A stretch of 64,000 nucleotides of DNA from Pseudomonas fulva 12-X (GTDB lineage Bacteria > Pseudomonadota > Gammaproteobacteria > Pseudomonadales > Pseudomonadaceae), in the NCBI RefSeq assembly GCF_000213805.1, contig NC_015556.1, positions 744,001-808,000 on the forward strand, in the 5' to 3' direction. Positions within the stretch are counted from its first letter, which is position 1, and the number at the start of each line of letters is the position of its first letter. Both the position numbers and the translations under genes were made by a program. Below the pieces are notes generated by a model. That model ran no database searches. It was given only the letters and a program-made list of their open reading frames with translations, and was not told where the DNA came from. Positions 17,198-25,972 of this stretch are shown piece by piece.

Positions 17198-17857
17198 ATG
17201 GATTTCATGACCGCTTTCCAGCATATCGACTGGGCCGAGGTATTCAGCCTGACCGTCGAGCACGTCACCCTGGTTGGCATCGCTGTGGGCCTGGCGATTC
17301 TCATCGGTGTGCCGCTGGGCATTCTGATGACCCGCTTCCCCTGGCTCGCCGGCCCGCTGCAGGGCCTGGCCACCGTGGTGCTGACCCTCCCGGCCATCGC
17401 CCTGTTCGGCCTGCTGCTGCCGTTCTACTCGCAATTCGGCCAGGGCCTGGGCCCACTGCCGGCGGTAACCGCGGTGTTCCTGTACTCGCTGCTGCCGATT
17501 CTGCGCAACACCTACCTGGCGCTAACCAGCGTGGAGCCGGGCATTCGTGAAGCCGGCCGCGGCATCGGCATGAGCTTCTGGCAACGCCTGCGCATGGTCG
17601 ACCTGCCCATCGCCGTGCCGGTGATCCTGGCTGGTGTACGCACCGCCGTGGTGATGAACATCGGCGTGATGACCATCGCCGCCACCATCGGCGCCGGCGG
17701 CCTTGGCGTGCTGATTCTTACCGCCATCAGCCGCAGTGACATGGCCACCCTGTTCGTTGGCGCCGTGCTGGTGAGCCTGCTCGCCATCGTCGCCGACCTG
17801 TTTTTGCAGTGGCTGCAGAAAACGCTCACTCCCCGTGGCCTGAAAGCCGCCCACTGA
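17198..17857 (+). CDS. Osmoprotectant ABC transporter permease (YehY/OpuCD-like), second
   Basis: Second inner-membrane permease, 219 residues, partner of the permease at 15581. It has the same transport motif (NTYLALTSVEPGIREAGRGIGMSFWQRLRMVDLPIAVPVILAG shows the EAA-loop spacing) and about five or six membrane segments. It starts one base after the binding-protein gene stop, so it is co-translated. The presence of two distinct permeases argues for a heterodimeric channel, as in OpuC and YehYW. Confidence 0.93.
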   Translation: MDFMTAFQHIDWAEVFSLTVEHVTLVGIAVGLAILIGVPLGILMTRFPWLAGPLQGLATVVLTLPAIALFGLLLPFYSQFGQGLGPLPAVTAVFLYSLLPILRNTYLALTSVEPGIREAGRGIGMSFWQRLRMVDLPIAVPVILAGVRTAVVMNIGVMTIAATIGAGGLGVLILTAISRSDMATLFVGAVLVSLLAIVADLFLQWLQKTLTPRGLKAAH

Positions 17858-17867
17858 GGACTCGAAC

Positions 17868-19022
17868 ATGATTCAACTCGACAAACTGACCAAGAAATTC
17901 CAGCAGAAAGGCAAGGACGTGGTCGCCGTCAACGAAGTCAGCCTGACCGTCGACGAAGGCCAGATCTGCGTGTTCCTCGGCCCGTCCGGCTGCGGCAAGA
18001 GCACCACCCTGAAGATGATCAACCGGCTGATCGAGCCGACTTCCGGGCGCGTGCTGATCAACGGTGAAGACACCACCGGCATCGACGAAGTGACCCTGCG
18101 CCGCAACATCGGCTACGTGATCCAGCAGATCGGTCTGTTCCCCAACATGACCATCGAGGAGAACATCACCGTGGTGCCCAAGCTGCTCGGCTGGGACAAG
18201 AAGCGTTGCCACGAGCGTGCTGTGGAGCTAATGAGCATGGTGCAACTGGAGCCCAAGCAGTACCTGTCGCGTTATCCGCGCGAACTGTCCGGCGGCCAGC
18301 AGCAGCGGATCGGCGTGATCCGCGCCCTGGCGGCCGACGCCCCGGTATTGCTGATGGACGAGCCCTTCGGTGCGGTCGACCCGGTCAACCGCGACGCCAT
18401 CCAGAACGAGTTCTTCCAGATGCAGCGCGCGCTGAACAAGACCGTGATCATGGTCAGCCACGACATCGACGAGGCCATCAAGCTGGGCGACAAGATCGCC
18501 ATCTTCAAGGACGGCACGCTGCTCCAGTTCGATCACCCGGACACCCTCCTGGCGCACCCGGCCGACGATTTCGTCAGCGGTTTCGTCGGCCAGGACAGCA
18601 CCCTCAAGCGCCTGCTGCTGATCCGCGCCGAAGACGCCGCCGACGATGCGCCCTCGGTACTGGCCGAGACCAGCATCGCCGATGCCGTGGAGCTGATGGA
18701 GGAGCACGATCGCCGTCACCTGGTGGTCACCGACGCCGGCAAGAAGGCCCTGGGCTACGTTCGCCGTCGCGATATGCGCGGTCAGGGCGGTTCGGTGCAG
18801 CCGTTCGTGCAGCCGTTCAATGCCACCGCCGCCCACGACGAGCACCTGCGCATCCTGTTGTCGCGCATGTACGAGTTCAACCGCTCGTGGCTGCCGGTGC
18901 TCAGTGCGGAAAATGACTTCCTTGGCGAGGTCACTCAGGAATCCATTGCCGACTACCTCAGCTCCGGGCGCTCGCGGGGCAAGAGCAGCATCGTCTCGCC
19001 GGCCGAGCAAGTCGCCAGCTGA
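17868..19022 (+). CDS. Osmoprotectant ABC transporter ATPase with CBS domains (OpuCA/YehX-like)
   Basis: ATPase subunit, 384 residues. Walker A GPSGCGKST (about 38-46), signature ELSGGQQQRIGV, Walker B VLLMDEPFGAVD and switch His in MVSHDIDEA are intact. After about residue 250 two CBS-like repeats follow (ETSIADAVELMEEHDRRHLVVTD; LPVLSAENDFLGEVTQESIADYL); such C-terminal CBS modules sense ionic strength in OpuA-type transporters. It begins 10 bp after the second permease. The transcript probably ends at the hairpin at 19030-19060. Confidence 0.94.
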   Translation: MIQLDKLTKKFQQKGKDVVAVNEVSLTVDEGQICVFLGPSGCGKSTTLKMINRLIEPTSGRVLINGEDTTGIDEVTLRRNIGYVIQQIGLFPNMTIEENITVVPKLLGWDKKRCHERAVELMSMVQLEPKQYLSRYPRELSGGQQQRIGVIRALAADAPVLLMDEPFGAVDPVNRDAIQNEFFQMQRALNKTVIMVSHDIDEAIKLGDKIAIFKDGTLLQFDHPDTLLAHPADDFVSGFVGQDSTLKRLLLIRAEDAADDAPSVLAETSIADAVELMEEHDRRHLVVTDAGKKALGYVRRRDMRGQGGSVQPFVQPFNATAAHDEHLRILLSRMYEFNRSWLPVLSAENDFLGEVTQESIADYLSSGRSRGKSSIVSPAEQVAS

Positions 19023-19029
19023 GGCGGCG

Positions 19030-19060
19030 CCCCGAGCCGCTCATATTGATCGGCTCGGGG
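19030..19060. terminator. Hairpin between convergent transporter ATPase and cupin genes
   Basis: Ten-bp perfect stem CCCCGAGCCG (19030-19039) / CGGCTCGGGG (19051-19060) with an 11-base loop. No T-run on either side, so termination strength is uncertain; its position between convergent genes suggests a bidirectional terminator. Confidence 0.6.
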
Positions 19061-19073
19061 ATGGCTCGTGACG

Positions 19074-19433
19074 TCAGGCCTGCTCGAAGATCACATACAC
19101 CTTCCGGCAGGTTTCCAGCACTTCCCAGGTGCCGGTGAAGCCGGCCGGGATCACGAAGCGATCACCGGCGCGCACGGTCTTGGCATTGCCGTCGTTGCCA
19201 CGCAGCACCGACACGCCCTGGAGGATTTCGCAGTATTCGTGCTCGGTGTAATTCACCGTCCACTGGCCGACCTCGCCCTCCCAGATTCCCGTATTGAACT
19301 GCCCGCAGGGGCTCGCGTAGTGGTTGCGCACCTGTTGCTGCGGGTCACCCTTGAGGATCTTCTCGGCAGCGGGGCGGTAGCTTTCGGCGCTGCCAGTGCT
19401 GTGGGCGAAATCGACGATCTGCTGAATGTTCAT
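19074..19433 (-). CDS. Cupin-domain protein (Cupin_3/DUF861-like)
   Basis: Small single-domain cupin of 119 residues. The beta-barrel is recognisable from NTGIWEGEVGQWTVNYTEHEYCEILQG (first cupin motif with His/Glu) and GDRFVIPAGFTGTWEVLETCRKVYVI (second motif). Such proteins include ethanolamine- and ureidoglycine-related enzymes, but many are uncharacterised. The open frame continues about 96 codons upstream without conserved sequence; the ATG at 19433 begins MNIQQIVDFA and is the natural start. It is divergent from the aldehyde dehydrogenase gene, hinting at a link with amine catabolism; that link is inference. Confidence 0.8.
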   Translation of the reverse strand: MNIQQIVDFAHSTGSAESYRPAAEKILKGDPQQQVRNHYASPCGQFNTGIWEGEVGQWTVNYTEHEYCEILQGVSVLRGNDGNAKTVRAGDRFVIPAGFTGTWEVLETCRKVYVIFEQA

Positions 19434-19681
19434 CTGCACGTTCCGTGGTTGCTCAGAGGGCGTTGGCGATCGTGCCACGTGCGGCGAAAGGACCGGATGC
19501 CGCGGCAGGCACGGGCCGAGTCTATGTTTAAAAAATTGAACGCAGCAAGGCGTTTGGCCACCAAGTGTCAAGAATATTGAAAATCCTGCGAGCGCTGGTT
19601 TAGTGTGGCTCGCAGTTTCCGAGGCCCTGCGGGGCCACCGCAGGCGCCCGCGCGCCTTCACCGACGAAAGAGGATGATCAG

Positions 19682-21175
19682 ATGACCCGTTTGACCCGTA
19701 CCGACTGGGAGCAGCGTGCAAAGGATCTGAAAATCGAGACCCGCGCTTTCGTGCAGGGCCAGTATCAGCCTGCTCAGAGCGGTGAAACCTTCGAATGCAT
19801 CAGCCCGGTCGATGGCCGGGTGCTGGGCCAGGTCGCCAGTTGTGACTTGGCGGACGCCGAACAGGCAGTTAAATCGGCGCGCGCCGCCTTCGATTCCGGC
19901 GTGTGGTCGCGCATCGCTCCGGCCAAGCGCAAGGCCAAGATGATCCGCTTCGCTGAGCTGCTGATGGCCAACGCCGAAGAGCTCGCGCTGCTGGAAACCC
20001 TGGACATGGGCAAGCCGATCAGCGATTCGCTGGGCATCGATATTCCGGCGGCGGCCAATGCCATTCGCTGGAGCGCTGAGGCGATCGACAAGGTTTACGA
20101 CGAAGTCGCGCCGACGCCCCATGACCAGCTCGGCCTGGTGACCCGCGAGCCGGTCGGCGTGGTGGCTGCCATCGTGCCGTGGAACTTCCCGCTGCTGATG
20201 TCTAGCTGGAAGCTCGGCCCGGCCCTGGCCACTGGCAACTCGGTGATCCTCAAGCCTTCCGAGAAATCGCCGCTGACCGCCATCCGCGTCGCCCAGTTGG
20301 CCATCGAAGCCGGTATCCCGGCGGGCGTGTTCAACGTGCTGCCCGGTTACGGCCACACCGTCGGCAAGGCCCTGGCCCTGCATATGGATGTCGACACCAT
20401 CGTGTTCACCGGCTCGACCAAGATCGCCAAGCAGCTGATGATCTATGCCGGCGAATCGAACATGAAGCGCGTATGGCTGGAGGCCGGTGGCAAGAGCCCC
20501 AACATCGTCTTCGCCGATGCGCCGGACCTCAAGGCCGCTGCCGAATCCGCTGCCAGCGCCATCGCCTTCAACCAGGGCGAAGTGTGCACCGCGGGCTCAC
20601 GCCTGCTGGTGGAAAACTCCATCAAGGAGCGCTTCCTGCCGATGGTGGTCGAGGCCCTGCAAGGCTGGAAGGCCGGCAACCCGCTGGACCCGGACACCAA
20701 CGTCGGCGCCCTGGTCGACACCCAGCAGATGAACACCGTGCTGCGCTACATCGAAGCCGGCCACAAGGACGGCGCCAAGCTGCTGGTCGGCGGCAAGCGC
20801 ACCCTGGAGGAGAGCGGCGGCACCTACGTGGAGCCGACCATCTTCGACGGCGTGACCAATGCCATGACCATCGCCCGCGAGGAAATCTTCGGCCCGGTGC
20901 TGTCGGTGATCGGCTTCGACAGCGCCGAGCAGGCGGTACAGATCGCCAACGACACTGTGTACGGCCTGGCCGCCGCAGTGTGGACCGCGGACATCTCCAA
21001 GGCGCACCTGACCGCCCGCGCTCTGCGCGCCGGCAGCGTGTGGGTCAACCAGTACGATGGCGGCGACATGACCGCGCCGTTCGGTGGCTTCAAGCAGTCG
21101 GGCAACGGCCGGGACAAGTCGCTGCATGCCTTCGACAAGTACACCGAACTGAAAGCCACCTGGATCAAACTCTGA
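19682..21175 (+). CDS. kauB: Aldehyde dehydrogenase, gamma-glutamyl-gamma-aminobutyraldehyde type (KauB/PauC/PuuC-like)
   Basis: NAD(P)+-dependent aldehyde dehydrogenase oxidising amino-aldehydes from putrescine and other polyamines. 497 residues. The active site is complete: catalytic Cys302 in NQGEVCTAGSRL, general base Glu267 in WLEAGGKSPNIV, and the cofactor loop FTGSTKIAKQLM. The N-terminus (TDWEQRAKDLKIETRAFVQGQY) matches the PuuC/KauB subgroup rather than betaine aldehyde dehydrogenase. In PAO1 (from memory) the same gene lies next to an MFS transporter and polyamine oxidase genes, as here. A GAGGATGATCAG site precedes the ATG. A GC-rich hairpin follows at 21222-21246. Confidence 0.9.
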   Translation: MTRLTRTDWEQRAKDLKIETRAFVQGQYQPAQSGETFECISPVDGRVLGQVASCDLADAEQAVKSARAAFDSGVWSRIAPAKRKAKMIRFAELLMANAEELALLETLDMGKPISDSLGIDIPAAANAIRWSAEAIDKVYDEVAPTPHDQLGLVTREPVGVVAAIVPWNFPLLMSSWKLGPALATGNSVILKPSEKSPLTAIRVAQLAIEAGIPAGVFNVLPGYGHTVGKALALHMDVDTIVFTGSTKIAKQLMIYAGESNMKRVWLEAGGKSPNIVFADAPDLKAAAESAASAIAFNQGEVCTAGSRLLVENSIKERFLPMVVEALQGWKAGNPLDPDTNVGALVDTQQMNTVLRYIEAGHKDGAKLLVGGKRTLEESGGTYVEPTIFDGVTNAMTIAREEIFGPVLSVIGFDSAEQAVQIANDTVYGLAAAVWTADISKAHLTARALRAGSVWVNQYDGGDMTAPFGGFKQSGNGRDKSLHAFDKYTELKATWIKL

Positions 21176-21221
21176 TCCAGCACGGATGAGGCTCGCCAGC
21201 CGGCGGGCCTGAGCAAGCCGG

Positions 21222-21246
21222 CGGCCGGGCTCCCAGAGCCCGGCCG
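21222..21246 (+). terminator. GC hairpin after the kauB-like gene
   Basis: Perfect 10-bp stem CGGCCGGGCT (21222-21231) / AGCCCGGCCG (21237-21246), loop CCCAG. The tail CTGTGTTTCG is only mildly T-rich, so it may attenuate rather than fully end transcription into the MFS gene 23 bp later. Confidence 0.55.
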
Positions 21247-21268
21247 CTGTGTTTCGAGGGAGTCAGCA

Positions 21269-22411
21269 ATGCGTTGGGGAACCTACTTCGCCGTCTGCCT
21301 GGCGGTGATCAGTATCGGTCTGGCCATGGGCGTGACCATGCCGCTGGTGTCGCTGCGCCTGGAGAGCTGGGGCTACGGCTCGTTCGCCATCGGCATCATG
21401 GCGGCCACGCCGGCCATCGGCGTGCTGCTCGGCGCCTCGTTGGCCGGCGGCCTGGCTTCACGCTGCCCGACGCCGCGGCTGATGCAGCTGTGCCTGCTGG
21501 CCGGCGCGCTGTCGGTCACCGGCCTGGCGCTGCTGCAGAGCTACCCGGTGTGGATCATGCTGCGCCTGCTGCTCGGCGTGACCCTTACCGTGGTGTTCAT
21601 CCTCGGCGAAAGCTGGATCAACCAGTTGGCGGTGGAGAAGTGGCGCGGCCGGCTGGTGGCGCTGTATGGCACCGGCTACGCCCTGAGCCAGCTGTGTGGG
21701 CCGCTGCTGCTCAGCGTGCTTGGCACCGACACCGATCTGGGCTTCTGGTTTGGCGTGTCGCTGCTGATCGGCGGCTCGCTGCTGCTGATCGGCCGTACCG
21801 GCGCGCCGGTGGTCAATGCCCACAGCGCTTCCGGGCGCGGCCTGCTGGTGTTCTGCCAGCGCATGCCGGCCATCGCCTGGGCGGTGATGCTGTTCGCCGC
21901 CTTCGAGGCGATGATGCTCACCCTGCTGCCGATCTACGGCCTGCGCCAGGGCTTCACCCAGGAAGTGGCGCTGTTCATGGCCAGCGTGGTGGTGGTCGGC
22001 GATGCGGTACTGCAGCTGCCCATCGGTCTATTGGCGGACCGCATTTCGCGGGTGACGCTGTTCCGCCTGTGCGGCGTGGTGCTGCTGCTGTCCAGCCTGG
22101 GCATTCCGCTGCTGTTGCACACGCCGGTGATCTGGCCGGTGCTGGTGCTGTTCGGCGCCAGTGCGGGTGGCTTGTTCACCCTGTCGCTGATTCTCATCGG
22201 CGAGCGCTTTCGGGACGATCAGCTGGTGCGCGCCAATGCCCATGTGGCGCAGCTGTGGGGCATCGGTTGCCTGATCGGGCCGCTGGCCACCGGCGCGGTC
22301 AGCCAGTGGGTCAGCGGGCATGCATTGCCGATGCTGATGGCGGTCGGCGCGGCGGCCTTCATCTGGCTGGCCTGGCGGCCCCATGCCTTCGATGAAAACG
22401 TGGCCCTATAG
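21269..22411 (+). CDS. MFS transporter (YcaD-like)
   Basis: Major facilitator superfamily membrane protein, 380 residues with about 12 hydrophobic segments, the first at residues 5-28. The loop after segment 2 (GGLASRCPTPRLM) and the loop after segment 8 (GLLADRISRVTLFRLCG) have the MFS motif-A shape. The family (YcaD and relatives, Cyanate/MFS_1) has no firm substrate. The gene is downstream of the aldehyde dehydrogenase and may export or import a metabolite of the same pathway. Its end overlaps the end of the convergent phospholipase-D-like gene by 6 bp. Confidence 0.85.
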   Translation: MRWGTYFAVCLAVISIGLAMGVTMPLVSLRLESWGYGSFAIGIMAATPAIGVLLGASLAGGLASRCPTPRLMQLCLLAGALSVTGLALLQSYPVWIMLRLLLGVTLTVVFILGESWINQLAVEKWRGRLVALYGTGYALSQLCGPLLLSVLGTDTDLGFWFGVSLLIGGSLLLIGRTGAPVVNAHSASGRGLLVFCQRMPAIAWAVMLFAAFEAMMLTLLPIYGLRQGFTQEVALFMASVVVVGDAVLQLPIGLLADRISRVTLFRLCGVVLLLSSLGIPLLLHTPVIWPVLVLFGASAGGLFTLSLILIGERFRDDQLVRANAHVAQLWGIGCLIGPLATGAVSQWVSGHALPMLMAVGAAAFIWLAWRPHAFDENVAL

Positions 22412-23974
22412 CATCTTCTCCAGGCCGATGGCCCGGGCGAACCAGGCATTGAAGCGCCGCCAGCGGCTGCCCGGCTCCTCGGTGAGGACGAATTTCTTGC
22501 CGTCGTCCTCGCCGATCCAGACCATCCGCGTTGCGCCGTTGGCGTCGTGCTGCAGGCGCACCTCGTAGCTCACCGATGGCTTCATGCCCTGCAGTGCCAG
22601 CTCGCGTAGGTAGGCGGCGAGCTTGGGGCTGTCGACCAGCACGCCGACCTCGGTGTTCCAAAGCACTGAGCGCGGATCGACGTTGAAGGAGCCGACGAAG
22701 GATTTCTGCTTGTCGATGACGATGGCCTTGCTGTGCAGGCTGGAGTTTGAGCTGCCGCTGAGGCTGTAGGCCGGCGGCGAATCGGCGCCCGGCTCGCTGC
22801 GCAGTTCGAACAGGCGCATGCCATGTTCGAGCATTTCCTGCCGATAGGGCGCGTAACCGCCGTGTACCGCTGGCACGTCGGTGGCTTCCAGGGCATTGGT
22901 GAGCAGGCGGATCTCCACGCCGTTGTCGGCCAGGCCGATCAGGTACTGCAGGCCCGCTGGCGCCGGCACGAAGTAGGCGGAGACCATCACCAGATCGCTC
23001 TTGGCCGCCTGGATGTGCGGCGCCAGTTGCGTGGTGAGCAGCAGATGCGGGTCCGGCTCGCCGCTGGACAGCACCTTGCTCGGCGCGTCCCACAGGGCGA
23101 TGCCGGGCGCCCAGATCAGCTCGTCGAGCCAGACGTTCAGCTTCGGCGTGTGCTGGTAGGCGAGCAGGCGCTCGTACAACTCGGGTTGTTCGACGCGGGC
23201 GTTGTCCAGGTACTCGCGCAGGCCCTTGCGCGCCTTGTCGAGGGTCTTCAGCGAGGGCTGGCGCCAGACGAATTCCTCGATGGGCTGGCTCAGCCGGCTG
23301 TTCCAGTACTGGTCGAAACTCTGCGCCAGGTCGTGGGCCACCGGGCCGACGGCGAGCATGTCGATGTCGGTGAAGTTCATGTTCGGCTCGGCATCGAAAT
23401 ATTCGTCGCCCAGGTTGCGCCCGCCGACGATGGCCGCCGCGCTGTCGGCCAGCCAGAGCTTGTTGTGCATGCGGCGGTGCTGCTGGGAGAGGTTCAGGCC
23501 GCGGCCGATCACTCGCGTCACGCCCGTCAGGCGGCCCAGATGCAGCGGGTTGAACACGCGGATCTCGATGTTCGGGTGGGCGGCCAGCAAGGCGATCTTG
23601 TAGTCCTCGCCGTCACTGGTGGTGTCGTCGAGCAGGATGCGGATGCGCACGCCGCGGTCGGCGGCCTGCAGCAATTCCTTGATCAGCGCGCGGGTGCTCA
23701 GGCCGTCATGCACGATGTAGTACTGCAGATCCAGGCTGTGCTGCGCCGCGCGGATCAGCTCGGCGCGGGCGGCGAAGGCCTCGTTGCTGGCCGGCAGCAG
23801 TCGAAAGCCGGAATGCCCGTCATGGGCAGCGGCGCGTGCCTCGAGGCTGGCGCCGAATGACGACTCGGCCGCGGGAATCGCCTGGCTGGGCACGATGGGC
23901 ACCTGGTTGGTACAGCCGCCGAGCATCAGCAGAAGGATAAAGAGCACGCGCAAGGGCACTGTTGCAGCCTCCAT
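22406..23974 (-). CDS. Phospholipase-D-family lipoprotein (cardiolipin synthase-like)
   Basis: Envelope protein with two HKD motifs, 522 residues. The N-terminus is a lipoprotein signal (MEAATVPLRVLFILLLMLGGC, Cys21). HKD motif one is HNKLWLAD with downstream GGRNLGDEYF; motif two is HSKAIVID with GSFNVDPRS. Two HKD motifs in one chain make a complete PLD active site, as in ClsC/YmdC-type cardiolipin synthases or PLD-like lipoproteins. The open frame upstream of 23974 is out of character. It converges on the MFS gene. Substrate (phospholipid or other phosphodiester) is not determined. Confidence 0.88.
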   Translation of the reverse strand: MEAATVPLRVLFILLLMLGGCTNQVPIVPSQAIPAAESSFGASLEARAAAHDGHSGFRLLPASNEAFAARAELIRAAQHSLDLQYYIVHDGLSTRALIKELLQAADRGVRIRILLDDTTSDGEDYKIALLAAHPNIEIRVFNPLHLGRLTGVTRVIGRGLNLSQQHRRMHNKLWLADSAAAIVGGRNLGDEYFDAEPNMNFTDIDMLAVGPVAHDLAQSFDQYWNSRLSQPIEEFVWRQPSLKTLDKARKGLREYLDNARVEQPELYERLLAYQHTPKLNVWLDELIWAPGIALWDAPSKVLSSGEPDPHLLLTTQLAPHIQAAKSDLVMVSAYFVPAPAGLQYLIGLADNGVEIRLLTNALEATDVPAVHGGYAPYRQEMLEHGMRLFELRSEPGADSPPAYSLSGSSNSSLHSKAIVIDKQKSFVGSFNVDPRSVLWNTEVGVLVDSPKLAAYLRELALQGMKPSVSYEVRLQHDANGATRMVWIGEDDGKKFVLTEEPGSRWRRFNAWFARAIGLEKML

Positions 23975-24021
23975 CGGCTGTCTGGTGGGTGCTGATAGGA
24001 CGCCGCTGCGCTGGGAAAGAT

Positions 24022-25455
24022 TCAGTCTCTCGGCGTGGGCAGTTCGGCGAGCATCGCCGCCACGGTTTCCCCCACGATGCGCACCGCCGCCTCGATGGCC
24101 GGGCTGGGGCGCGTGGCGTAATTCATGCGCAGGCAGCTGCGGTACTTGCCTGCGGCGGAAAAGATGCTGCCCGGAGCGATCTGCACCTTGTGCACGGCCA
24201 GCTCGCGGTTCAGGCGCTGGCTGTCGAAACCTTCGGGCATTTCCACCCAGAGCATGAAGCTGCCTTGCGGGCGGCTGACCCGCACCGACGGCGGAAAGTA
24301 GCGGCTCACCCAGTCGCTCATCTGCTCCAGGTTGCGCGCGTACTGCCCACGCATGCGGCGCAGGTGCGGCTCGTAATGGCCGGCTTCGAGGTACTCGGCC
24401 AGGGCCAGCTGCGGCAATTGCGCGGTGGCGCCGGTGCCCAGATACTTCATGTGCAGCACCTGGTTGAGGTAGCGCCCGGGGGCGATCCAGCCGACGCGAA
24501 AGCCGGGCGCCAGGGTCTTGGAGAACGAGCTGCACAGCAGCACCCGGCCATCGTCATCGTAGGATTTGATGGTGCGCGGACGCGGGTAGTGGAAGGCCAG
24601 CTCGCCGTACACGTCGTCCTCGATGATCGCCACGTCGTGGCGCTGGGCAAGGGCGAGCAGGGCGCGCTTGTTGGCCTCCGGCATGATGTAGCCCAGCGGG
24701 TTGTTGCACGTAGGTGTGAGCTGGATGGCCTTGATCGGCCACTGTTCCAGGGCCAGCTCCAGCGCCTCGAGGCTGATGCCGGTGATCGGGTCGGTGGGCA
24801 GCTCCAGGGCCTTCATGCCGAAGCCCTTGAGCGCCTGCATCATGCCGTGAAAGCTTGGTGAGTCGACGGCGACGATATCGCCGGGCACGCAGATCGCACG
24901 GATCGCTGCCGACAGCGCCTCCTGGCAGCCGGTGGTGATGACGATGTCTTCGCTAGTGAGCTGGCAGCCGGAATCCAGGGTCAGGCGCGCCACCTGCTCG
25001 CGCAGGCGCAGGTCGCCGAGGATGCTGCCGTAGGTGAGGGTGTGCACGTCCTGCTTGCGGCTCAGCCGCGACAGCGAGCGCAGCAGCGGCTTGAGCGTCG
25101 GGCTGTCGATGTCCGGGCGACCGCGGCCGAGCTGCACGAAGTTGCTGCGCGGCGGCGGGGCGACCTGTTCGAGCACCTGATCCCACTGCGAAACCTCCAC
25201 GGGCCGCTGCGGCGCGCGGCTGATCTTGGGCAGTGCCGGCTTGTTGCGACCTGCCGGCACGTAGTAACCGGATTTCGGCTTGGGCAGTGCCAGGCCGCGA
25301 TCTTCCAGGTGGCGGTAGGCCTGCTGCACGGTACTCAGGCTGACTCCGTGCTCCTGGCTCAGGGCGCGTACCGAGGGCAGTCGATCACCGGGGCGATACA
25401 GGCCCTGCTCGATACGTTCACCGAGCAGATCGGCCAGGTTGGTGTAGAGGGTCAT
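24022..25455 (-). CDS. MocR-type GntR-family regulator with aminotransferase domain
   Basis: Transcription factor of 477 residues combining an N-terminal winged helix (about 1-70; GDRLPSVRALSQEHGVSLSTVQQAYRHLEDRGL) with a fold-type I aminotransferase domain (about 105-470). The PLP lysine lies in SSFSKTLAPGFRVGW, and the TPTCNNPLGYIM and IIEDDVYGEL motifs of the cofactor site are kept. MocR proteins sense PLP-linked ligands and usually control a divergent gene; the divergent gene here encodes a DUF1127 protein. The 178-bp gap holds three CTGTATG-type boxes. In the PAO1 order I recall, this gene pair is not at this place, so it may be a local insertion. Confidence 0.92.
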   Translation of the reverse strand: MTLYTNLADLLGERIEQGLYRPGDRLPSVRALSQEHGVSLSTVQQAYRHLEDRGLALPKPKSGYYVPAGRNKPALPKISRAPQRPVEVSQWDQVLEQVAPPPRSNFVQLGRGRPDIDSPTLKPLLRSLSRLSRKQDVHTLTYGSILGDLRLREQVARLTLDSGCQLTSEDIVITTGCQEALSAAIRAICVPGDIVAVDSPSFHGMMQALKGFGMKALELPTDPITGISLEALELALEQWPIKAIQLTPTCNNPLGYIMPEANKRALLALAQRHDVAIIEDDVYGELAFHYPRPRTIKSYDDDGRVLLCSSFSKTLAPGFRVGWIAPGRYLNQVLHMKYLGTGATAQLPQLALAEYLEAGHYEPHLRRMRGQYARNLEQMSDWVSRYFPPSVRVSRPQGSFMLWVEMPEGFDSQRLNRELAVHKVQIAPGSIFSAAGKYRSCLRMNYATRPSPAIEAAVRIVGETVAAMLAELPTPRD

Positions 25456-25465
25456 GGTCGCGCAC

Positions 25466-25546
25466 CTGTATGCAAGGGATTCAGCTGAACCATACAGATG
25501 GTCCTGATTGCGACCATTCAGTTCAGTTGATGGGTTATCTGTATGG
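25466..25546. promoter_or_regulatory. Probable MocR operator region (three CTGTATG boxes)
   Basis: CCATACAGAT (25490-25499) and ATCTGTATGG (25537-25546) are perfect inverted repeats with centres 47 bp apart. A third CTGTATG lies at about 25466-25472 in the direct orientation relative to the last. Direct plus inverted boxes of this kind are usual for MocR proteins, which bind two spaced half-sites. Confidence 0.6.
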
Positions 25547-25633
25547 ATTTAATTCCCTTTCTTTGCATCTGTCATGCTTTTTCGCCACCCGCCATCATGA
25601 ACTCCCATAACCCACCGGGCGCAGGAGAGCGAC

Positions 25634-25873
25634 ATGAACGGGCTGAGCGATGTGCGATTGACCTTGAAAGGCAGCGAGCTGGTAGGCGACAACGGTCGGC
25701 GTCTGTCGGGTGTGCCGGCCCGTATGGCGCTAACCGATCGCTGGCAGCGCTTCATTCGCCGGCTGACCACCCGGCGCGCGCTGCTCAGGCTCAACGATGC
25801 GCAGCTTGAGGACATCGGTTTGAGCCGCGAGCAGGCCGAGCGCGAAGCCACGCTGCCGTTCTGGAAGCTCTGA
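25634..25873 (+). CDS. DUF1127 (YjiS-like) small protein
   Basis: A 79-residue protein. The C-terminal half carries the DUF1127 pattern: RRLTTRRALLRLNDAQLEDIGLSREQAEREATLPFWK, an arginine-rich helix followed by the conserved L..L.DIGL..... motif. Short DUF1127 proteins in other bacteria affect phosphate, carbon and RNA metabolism; arginine-rich ones can bind RNA. The N-terminal half (about 1-35) is not conserved. It is divergent from the MocR-type regulator and is its likely target. AGGAGAG stands 6-12 bases before the ATG. Confidence 0.85.
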   Translation: MNGLSDVRLTLKGSELVGDNGRRLSGVPARMALTDRWQRFIRRLTTRRALLRLNDAQLEDIGLSREQAEREATLPFWKL

Positions 25874-25882
25874 GCCGGCGCT

Positions 25883-25955
25883 GTAGCCCGGCGTTGAGCG
25901 CAGCGATACCCGGGACTTCTTTTCCTGGGTATCGCTGCGCTCAACCACAGGCTAC
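25883..25955. repeat. 73-bp palindrome, GTAGCCCGG..TTGAGCGCAGCGATACCC family, copy 1
   Basis: Near-perfect inverted repeat from GTAGCC to GGCTAC with TTGAGCGCAGCGATACCCGGG and its complement as the main stem. It lies between convergent DUF1127 and oxidase genes, where it could serve as a two-way terminator. A second, more diverged copy is at 36254-36322. Confidence 0.8.
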
Positions 25956-25972
25956 TGAGAGTATTGGCGCTG

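Noticed and set aside
22406..24535. Extended start of the phospholipase-D-like gene
   Set aside because: The part before 23974 overlaps the MocR gene, has no family similarity, and would bury the lipoprotein signal.
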